From: SAR202 cluster bacterium
GTDB lineage: Bacteria > Chloroflexota > Dehalococcoidia > Lucifugimonadales > UBA1123
NCBI GenBank assembly: GCA_030752795.1
Contig: JASMDM010000107.1
Span: 1 to 39,938, forward strand
Length of the DNA: 39,938 nucleotides
Reading direction: 5' to 3'
Under the pieces are notes generated by a model. It made no database searches and had not been told where the DNA came from. It worked only from the letters and a program-made list of their open reading frames with translations. Each line of letters opens with the position of its first letter. Within the stretch, counting starts at the first letter, position 1. This document shows positions 34,794-39,938 of the stretch, in pieces. The position numbers were made by a program, and so were the translations under genes.

Positions 34794-35677
34794 ACGAACG
34801 CGACTTTGTCGGCTACGGACCCAACCCGCCCAAGATCGAATGGCCTGACGGCGCCCGCGTTGCCGTATCGGTTGTCGTGAACTACGAGGAGGGCTCGGAA
34901 TACTCGCTGCTAGACGGCGACCCGCATCGTGAGACCAACAACGAAGTGCCGTCGCCTCTCGCGCTGGACGAACGAGACCTCGCGAACGAGTCGTTCTTCG
35001 AGTACGGCAGCCGCGTCGGCGTGTGGCGCATCCTCAACACCCTTGGCGACTACAACATCCCGGCGACGTTCTTCTGCTGCGCGCTGGCCCTCGAACGCAA
35101 CCCCGAAGTCGGACCCGAGATCGTTCGCCGCGGGCACGAGGTGTTCGGGCACGGCTACCGCTGGGAGGAGTACTACCACATGGACCGCGACGCCGAACGC
35201 GAGGCGATTGCCAAGACGATCGAGTCGCTCAAGCGCACGACGGGTGAGCGGCCGCTGGGCTGGTACACGAGATACGGCCCCAGCGTCAACACGCGCGAGC
35301 TCGTCGTCGAAGAAGGCGGCTTCCTCTACGACTCCAACTCCTACTCAGACGACCTGCCCTACTACACCAACGTCAACGGCAAGAAATGGCTTGTGGTGCC
35401 GTACTCGCTGGAGGTCAACGACACGAAGTTCTGGCGCGGAGGCATGGTCACCCCGAACGATTTCTATGAGACGGCGCGCAACACGCTGGACGTGCTGTAC
35501 TCGGAAGGGGCGAGCCGCCCGAAGATGATGTCGGTCGGCCTGCACTGCCGCATCATCGGGCGACCGTCGCGAGCCGCCGCGCTGAAGCGGTTCCTCGACT
35601 ACGCAACGAGTTTGCCCGGAGTTTGGATCACACGCAGGGTCGACATCGCGCGCTGGTGGCTGGAAAAGTATCCGTGA
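34790..35677 (+). CDS. PuuE-like polysaccharide deacetylase family protein (allantoinase type)
   Basis: This 295-aa NodB-fold protein is very like the PuuE allantoinase group. It begins MNERDFVGYGPNPPKIEWPD, followed by VAVSVVVNYEEGSEYSLLDGD, ESFFEYGSRVGVWRIL, GHEVFGHGYRWEEYY, TGERPLGWYTRYGPSVNTRELVVEEGGFLYDS and SYSDDLPYY. PuuE proteins hydrolyse allantoin in purine breakdown, but the wider group also contains deacetylases of unknown substrate, and no other urate/allantoin gene is visible here, so the substrate is uncertain. It is translationally coupled to the upstream methyltransferase (ATGA overlap) and the downstream DUF6141 gene (GTGA overlap). Confidence 0.85.
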   Translation: MNERDFVGYGPNPPKIEWPDGARVAVSVVVNYEEGSEYSLLDGDPHRETNNEVPSPLALDERDLANESFFEYGSRVGVWRILNTLGDYNIPATFFCCALALERNPEVGPEIVRRGHEVFGHGYRWEEYYHMDRDAEREAIAKTIESLKRTTGERPLGWYTRYGPSVNTRELVVEEGGFLYDSNSYSDDLPYYTNVNGKKWLVVPYSLEVNDTKFWRGGMVTPNDFYETARNTLDVLYSEGASRPKMMSVGLHCRIIGRPSRAAALKRFLDYATSLPGVWITRRVDIARWWLEKYP

Positions 35678-36246
35678 ATAGGGTGCAACAATCGACAGAC
35701 GATGTCAGCTTCCGCGAGGTGCAGCAGTTCCGGCAGTTATGGCTATGGTTGCTGTTTCTCCCATTTTTCCTGTTAATGATCGGCGTCTTCGGTTTTGGGT
35801 TGATCTGGCAGTTAGCGCTTGGGAATCAGTTTGGCAGTAAACCGATGGCAGACGTCGTCCTCATCGTGACGAGTGGTGCGGTGTTCGCGATCATGGGCGC
35901 CGTCATGTACATCCTCTTCGCGTCAAGGCTCATCTTCGAGGCGCGCGAAGATGCGTTGCACATTCGGTTTAGCCCCTTCTTTCGTCGGAGAATTCCTTAC
36001 GATCAGATCGAGCAGTGCGAGGTCCGGTCGTACAGTTCGATCGCAGAGTACGGCGGCTGGGGCATACGATGGCATCCGCGCAAGGGTTGGGCGTACAACG
36101 TGAGCGGTGGGCGCGGCGTTCAGTTGGAGCTTTCCGGCGGCAAGCGCGCGCTCCTCGGATCAGGCCGCGCCGAGGAATTGGCCGCGGCCGTCCAGAATAG
36201 AATGACAGACCAGACCAAGTTCGGATGCGCTGACATCACTGGCTGA
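35674..36246 (+). CDS. DUF6141-type membrane protein with PH-like domain
   Basis: This 190-aa protein begins (GTG) at the stop codon of the PuuE-like gene. N-terminal SFREVQQFRQLWLWLL leads into two transmembrane helices (about residues 22-48 and 59-85). The C-terminal domain contains RFSPFFRRRIPYDQIEQCEV, AEYGGWGIRW and YNVSGGRGVQLELSGGKRAL, which resembles a bacterial PH-like/DUF6141 domain. Function unknown. The four-base overlap places it in the same operon as the methyltransferase and PuuE-like genes. GGAAAAG serves as ribosome site. Confidence 0.8.
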   Translation: MNRVQQSTDDVSFREVQQFRQLWLWLLFLPFFLLMIGVFGFGLIWQLALGNQFGSKPMADVVLIVTSGAVFAIMGAVMYILFASRLIFEAREDALHIRFSPFFRRRIPYDQIEQCEVRSYSSIAEYGGWGIRWHPRKGWAYNVSGGRGVQLELSGGKRALLGSGRAEELAAAVQNRMTDQTKFGCADITG

Positions 36247-36336
36247 AGAATCACCATCCGGACCGACCGACGTCGACACGTCAACGCCTGGGATGCATCG
36301 GACATCCGCGAACATGACGCCCGATTGGATGTAACC

Positions 36337-36684
36337 ATGTCGAAGATGCTAGATTCTGAGCGACAATACACGGTTCCCAATGGCTTGGAAGTCCTCTTCC
36401 TCGGACTCCTTCGGCGCGGGCCACGCAGGACCGCCAGAGACACGCCCGAGGTCGAGGCCCCGCAATCAGAGCATCGAGCCAACATCGTCCGGATGAGAGA
36501 ATCCGGCGAGTTGGTTATCGCCGGTCCATTCCAGGACGACGGCGAGCTTCAAGGCGTGTACGTGTTCCGTGTAGAATCGCTCGACGAAGCCATTACTCTA
36601 ACGAACACGGACCCCGCCGTCAAAGCTGGGCGCTTCGTCTTCGACTTGCACCCGTGGCTTGTGCCGATAGGCGCCTCCGCGTAG
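36337..36684 (+). CDS. YCII-related protein
   Basis: This 115-aa ferredoxin-like alpha/beta protein of the YCII family contains EVLFLGLLRRGPRRTA, EAPQSEHRANIVRMRESGELVIAGPF, LQGVYVFRVESLDEAITL and AVKAGRFVFDLHPW. The His in SEHRANI and the Asp/His of FDLHPW are conserved in the family; relatives are small cytoplasmic proteins of mostly unknown catalytic role. The ATG at 36337 is used; a TTG at 36325 is possible. No good ribosome site is seen. It is followed 33 bp later by a cupin gene. Confidence 0.8.
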   Translation: MSKMLDSERQYTVPNGLEVLFLGLLRRGPRRTARDTPEVEAPQSEHRANIVRMRESGELVIAGPFQDDGELQGVYVFRVESLDEAITLTNTDPAVKAGRFVFDLHPWLVPIGASA

Positions 36685-36717
36685 GCATTCGCTCGTCGAA
36701 TCTCCCAGGAAACGACT

Positions 36718-37095
36718 ATGCAGACAACTCGGATAACCGACGCCAATATCGTCACCGCCCCGGACGGATCGATCATACGCGAGCTCATCGCGACCACCAG
36801 AGGCAGCATCGTTCACTGCACGCTCCCGCTGGGCGCGACGTCGTTGGCGGTGGCGCACCAAACGGTGGAGGAAGTGTGGTACGTCATCTCGGGACAAGGC
36901 CAAGTTTGGCGTCAATCGGAAGGCGATGAGTCCGTCGCGGACGTCGAAGCGGGCGTCAGCATCTCCATCGGAACCGGCGTACGATTCCAGTTTCGCAACG
37001 TCGGCGATGAGGACCTTTGTATCATCATCACGACCATGCCGCCATGGCCCGGCGCCGACGAGGCGTATCGCGTCGAGGGCCACTGGCCTTCGTGA
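36718..37095 (+). CDS. Small cupin-domain protein
   Basis: This 125-aa single-domain cupin has the beta-barrel motif region LAVAHQTVEEVWYVISGQGQVW, which keeps the H and E of the usual G(X)5HXH(X)3-4E(X)6G metal site only in part (one His then E-E). This is followed by VEAGVSISIGTGVRFQFRNVGDEDL. Reduced metal ligands suggest a binding or isomerase-like role rather than a dioxygenase, but this is uncertain. AGGAA lies upstream of the ATG. Probably co-transcribed with the YCII gene. Confidence 0.85.
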   Translation: MQTTRITDANIVTAPDGSIIRELIATTRGSIVHCTLPLGATSLAVAHQTVEEVWYVISGQGQVWRQSEGDESVADVEAGVSISIGTGVRFQFRNVGDEDLCIIITTMPPWPGADEAYRVEGHWPS

Positions 37096-37332
37096 ATCCC
37101 GAGCGGCTCCAGTCAGATGCTGACCCCGTCTCCCTGCCGGAGGCTAGATGCTTCGCTTTGCTCAGAGCGGTGAACCAGCTTGCCCACTCCTCGGACTCCG
37201 ACAAAATCGAAGGAAGAACTAACGAACCGCGAAGTATGTTGCAGGGCGTGAGCCTGTCGATCACATCGTGGCGACGAGTGGCCATTCGCCGGCTTGCGCG
37301 TGCTACTATGGCACTGCTTGAGTGGAGGAACG

Positions 37333-38568
37333 ATGAAAAGCTACCTGACACACCTCGAATGCACCTATTGCAACGTCACGCAATCGGCCGACGTGCCTCA
37401 TCGCGTATGCCCTGAATGCGGCAAGGTTTTGTATCCGAGATACGACCTGGTACGGGCCAAACAGGCGCTGGACCGAAGTTTACTGAAAGACCGGGCCGCC
37501 AACATGTGGCGGTACTTTGAAGTCATGCCCATCCTCGACGAGGCCAACGTTATCACGCTGGGTGAGGGCTACACGCCCATCTTTCAGGCAGTACGACTCG
37601 GAGCGGACATGGGGGCGACCTCGCTTCACATCAAAGACGAGGGACTCAACCCGACGGCGTCGTTTAAGGCTCGTGGCTTGTCCGCAGCAGTCTCGAAAGC
37701 CAAGGAACTCGGGGTCACGAAACTCACCATGCCGTCGGCGGGGAACGCCGCGGGCGCCATGACCTCATATGCGGCCAAGGGCGGCATGGAGGCTTATGTA
37801 TTCATGCCAAAGGATGTGCCAGAAGCGAACCGGCACGAAGTCCTCATTACCGGCGGCAACCTGACCCTGGTCGACGGACTCATCAGCGACGCTGGATTGG
37901 CATCCAAGGCTCGCGCTGCTGAAGAAGACCTGTTTGATGTTTCGACGCTCCAAGAACCTTATCGCGTCGAAGGCAAGAAGACCATGGGTTACGAGATCGC
38001 GGAGCAAATGGGCTGGAAGCTGCCCGACGCCATCATATACCCCACCGGCGGCGGCACGGGCATCGTCGGCATGTGGAAGGCCTTCGCTGAGATGGAAGAG
38101 ATGGGCTGGATCGGCTCCGAGCGTCCCAAGATGTTCGCTGTCCAGTCCGACGGGTGCGCGCCCATAGTGAGGGCGTTCGACAACTGCGATGAGTTCGCTG
38201 AGCCATGGCAGGACGCGGCAACAATGGCCGCTGGCATCCGGGTTCCGGCAGCGATCGGCGACTACCTTATTTTGGGAGCCATCCGTGAAAGCGGAGGCGG
38301 CGCCCTAACGGTCACCGACGACGAGATTTTGCACAACATGCGGAAGGTGGCGTCGCTCGAAGGAATGTTCATCTGTCCCGAGGGCGCAGCGACCGTGGCC
38401 GCGCTGGGCAAGCTGTTGGCAGACGGCTTGCTCAGCTCCTCCGACAACATCCTGCTGCTCAACACCGGTTCCGGCCTCAAGTATCTCGAAGTGCTCAAGG
38501 AAAGCAAGTCTCCGGCGCCAATTTGTTCGTCTCTGCGCCATTCGGCCCCGGTTAGGCATCAGTGTTGA
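37333..38568 (+). CDS. Threonine synthase-like PLP enzyme
   Basis: This 411-aa fold-type II PLP enzyme has an N-terminal zinc ribbon with C10, C13, C26 and C29. LGEGYTPIF precedes the PLP-binding Lys112 in NPTASFKARGL, the substrate loop is PSAGNAAGAMTSYA, and the phosphate-binding glycine loop is PTGGGTGIVGMW. Threonine synthase converts O-phosphohomoserine to threonine; the zinc ribbon is typical of the ThrC class found in many bacteria and archaea. The last ~18 residues after LKYLEVLKES are unusual and may be read-on past an older end. The ATG at 37333 has GGAGGA 5 nt upstream. The oxidoreductase gene follows at 43 bp. Confidence 0.87.
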   Translation: MKSYLTHLECTYCNVTQSADVPHRVCPECGKVLYPRYDLVRAKQALDRSLLKDRAANMWRYFEVMPILDEANVITLGEGYTPIFQAVRLGADMGATSLHIKDEGLNPTASFKARGLSAAVSKAKELGVTKLTMPSAGNAAGAMTSYAAKGGMEAYVFMPKDVPEANRHEVLITGGNLTLVDGLISDAGLASKARAAEEDLFDVSTLQEPYRVEGKKTMGYEIAEQMGWKLPDAIIYPTGGGTGIVGMWKAFAEMEEMGWIGSERPKMFAVQSDGCAPIVRAFDNCDEFAEPWQDAATMAAGIRVPAAIGDYLILGAIRESGGGALTVTDDEILHNMRKVASLEGMFICPEGAATVAALGKLLADGLLSSSDNILLLNTGSGLKYLEVLKESKSPAPICSSLRHSAPVRHQC

Positions 38569-38611
38569 GGCACACAGCAGGTCCAACATTGAAGCAAGCA
38601 GGAGTTCAACT

Positions 38612-39715
38612 GTGAACCAATTAGGCCTCGCCATCATCGGGTCCACGGGCGTAATCGGTAAAGTACACATTGACGCCATCAACCAAATCGATTCATGCCG
38701 GCTGGTCGGTGTGAACGCACGAACGCAAGAGCCATTGCGCGCACAGGCGACCGAACTCGGCGTCAAACAATACTCCACGCTTGATGAAGTCCTAGCGGAC
38801 TCAGAGGTCGATGCGGTAGTCATCGCTACACCTCACCCGTCGCACGAGGAGATCGCACTCGCTTCGATCGCGGCTGGCAAGCACCTGCTGATCGAAAAAC
38901 CCTTGGCTGTGACGCCAGGCGAAACCGACCGCATGGTCGCCGCCGCCCGAAGCGCGGGCCTGAAGATCGGCGTGACTTTCAATCAAAGGTTTCGGCCGCA
39001 AGCTTTGAAGATGCGGGCATTGATCGACGAAGGCGCGGTCGGCGAAATATACAGAACCTCGATGATCACTGCAAACTTCAGGTCGCAGGACTACTACGAC
39101 CGGCTGGCATGGCGCGGCACGTGGAACGATGAGGGCGGCGGAGCGCTGCTCAATCAGGGCATCCACGGCATCGACCTATTTCAGTGGGTCGCCGGCATGC
39201 CCGTGTCGGTGTTTGGAGCTCTCCGGTCGCTCAAACACAAAGTCGAGGTCGAAGACTACGCCGGTGCGATGCTGGAGTACGCGAATGGCGCGCTGGGAAC
39301 CCTCCATTGCGACACTGTCCAGGCCCCGACGCAGCAGCGGATCGAGATCTTTGGCAACGATGGAGCTCTGTTCTTGGACGGCGCAACATTAACTTTACAT
39401 CGGCTCGAAACGCCGGTTCAGGAGTTCATGGACACCGACAAGACGATCGCCTTCGTGTCCCCAGATTCGAAAAGTGAGACCTTCGATTTCGAGCCAGTTG
39501 GCAATACCCACGCCCCGTGTTTCGATGACTTCTGCCGAGCCCTGCTGGACGGTGGAGAGCCGCTGGTCACCGGTGAAGAGGGCGCCCGCAGCCAGGAACT
39601 CGTCGCCGCGATCACACTGTCAGGCTGTCGTGCGAAGAGGGTGTCTCTGCCTGTCGATCGCGACGAGTACGATGCACTGTTGGCTGAGCTGCAGGAAACG
39701 AGGCGGTTGCCTTAA
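38612..39715 (+). CDS. Gfo/Idh/MocA family oxidoreductase
   Basis: This 367-aa NAD(P)-dependent dehydrogenase has an N-terminal Rossmann fold with GLAIIGSTGVIGKVH (residues 4-18), VDAVVIATPHPSH and the family motif LLIEKPLAV with K96. The C-terminal alpha/beta domain contains NQRFRPQALKMRALIDEGAVG, RGTWNDEGGGALLNQGIHGIDLF (catalytic-type Asp/His) and HAPCFDDFCRALLDGGEPLVT. Relatives oxidise sugars, inositols or amino-acid derivatives; the substrate here is unknown. The GTG at 38612 has AGGAG 7 nt upstream. It ends 65 bp before the right IS copy. Confidence 0.9.
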   Translation: MNQLGLAIIGSTGVIGKVHIDAINQIDSCRLVGVNARTQEPLRAQATELGVKQYSTLDEVLADSEVDAVVIATPHPSHEEIALASIAAGKHLLIEKPLAVTPGETDRMVAAARSAGLKIGVTFNQRFRPQALKMRALIDEGAVGEIYRTSMITANFRSQDYYDRLAWRGTWNDEGGGALLNQGIHGIDLFQWVAGMPVSVFGALRSLKHKVEVEDYAGAMLEYANGALGTLHCDTVQAPTQQRIEIFGNDGALFLDGATLTLHRLETPVQEFMDTDKTIAFVSPDSKSETFDFEPVGNTHAPCFDDFCRALLDGGEPLVTGEEGARSQELVAAITLSGCRAKRVSLPVDRDEYDALLAELQETRRLP

Positions 39716-39780
39716 GTAAGAAACGGCTTCAACTCTTCGGTCTTGGCGAAACGCTCGCGTATGACGGCGGAGTGCGAGAC

Positions 39781-39938
39781 TGTAGACCGTCAGCGAAAGT
39801 GGGACACATTCGGGCCTGAAATTAATAGAGACAGTCGGTAGATAAAGCGAGCTCCTGACAGGGGGATAGAGTGTCCCCAGGGAAGGAGCGGCAGTGATCG
39901 AGAACACAGAAGATAAGAACCTAGCCGCACAAGAGCGA
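39781..39938 (+). repeat. Right copy of IS terminal segment
   Basis: This is the inverted counterpart of 2-159 with three single-base differences. It starts TGTAGACCGTCAGCGAAAGT at the presumed IS border, right after unique sequence, and runs to the window end through the transposase start. The IS interior lies outside the window. Confidence 0.85.
39894..39938 (+). CDS. Partial transposase-like gene, N-terminal 15 codons only (right IS copy)
   Basis: A GTG at 39894, 5 nt after GGAAGGAG, opens a frame V-I-E-N-T-E-D-K-N-L-A-A-Q-E-R that runs off the window end. It is the same sequence as the leftward start at 46. I infer a transposase from its position at a duplicated element end; the family is not identifiable. 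Confidence 0.55.
   Translation, partial: MIENTEDKNLAAQER

Noticed and set aside
1..39938. CRISPR array, prophage genes, rRNA genes or toxin-antitoxin pair
   Set aside because: I looked for regularly spaced repeats, phage structural or integrase genes and paired small ORFs and saw none beyond the IS ends and dispersed repeats.

Overview
The window reads as a GC-rich bacterial chromosome segment rich in catabolic genes. It carries several CaiB/BaiF CoA-transferases, an SCP2-type thiolase with a DUF35 partner, FAD and aldo/keto reductases, glycine-reductase-like proteins, UroD-family and DUF1638 proteins, a PAC2 protein and a PuuE-like deacetylase. This gene mix resembles Dehalococcoidia/SAR202-type Chloroflexota, but that placement is inferred from gene content because there is no rRNA or other marker gene here. 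The first and last ~158 bases are near-identical inverted copies of one insertion-sequence end, each with the first 15 codons of an outward-reading gene. The segment is therefore bounded by two copies of the same IS.

Layout. 377-2935 (-): FAD-dependent dehydrogenase and aldo/keto reductase. 3297-7390 (+): remnant of a regulatory gene, then a wrecked hybrid histidine kinase. 7396-12291 (-): DUF35 Zn-ribbon protein, a thiolase with two in-frame TGA codons, and two CaiB/BaiF genes. 12388-15607 (-): broken methyltransferase, MetX-like hydrolase, DUF1638 protein, DinB protein. 15756-17425 (-): terminator and a truncated, frameshifted MMPL transporter. 17736-23656 (-): GrdE-like protein, YyaL-type thioredoxin protein, GrdB-like selenoprotein, NHL propeller. 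24618-26993 (-): UroD-family protein and SorC-type regulator. 27195-29432 (+): PEP-synthase homologue missing its phosphohistidine loop. 29566-32596 (-): second CaiB/BaiF pair with a small unknown protein. 32734-39715 (+): PAC2 protein, methyltransferase/PuuE-like/DUF6141 operon, YCII, cupin, threonine synthase, Gfo/Idh/MocA oxidoreductase.

The most important point is selenocysteine. The GrdB-like gene has an in-frame TGA exactly where the family carries Sec; reading through gives a normal-length protein (427 aa), and a hairpin of bacterial SECIS type follows. This gene sits with a GrdE-like partner and a thioredoxin-fold protein, but no GrdA, GrdC or GrdD is present, so this looks like an orphan protein-B module. 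The thiolase gene is intact over 393 codons except for two TGA codons. Both fall in loops that line the thiolase active site, and each is followed by a perfect 7-bp hairpin whose loop begins 18-19 nt after the TGA, the same spacing as in the GrdB-like gene. It is either a new double-Sec protein or a very young pseudogene.

Several other genes are clearly damaged (histidine kinase, MMPL, methyltransferase). All recognised frameshifts behave as single-base losses, so some may be assembly indels. The long intergenic regions at 10.6, 21.0, 23.7 and 24.4 kb share a dispersed palindrome-containing repeat.
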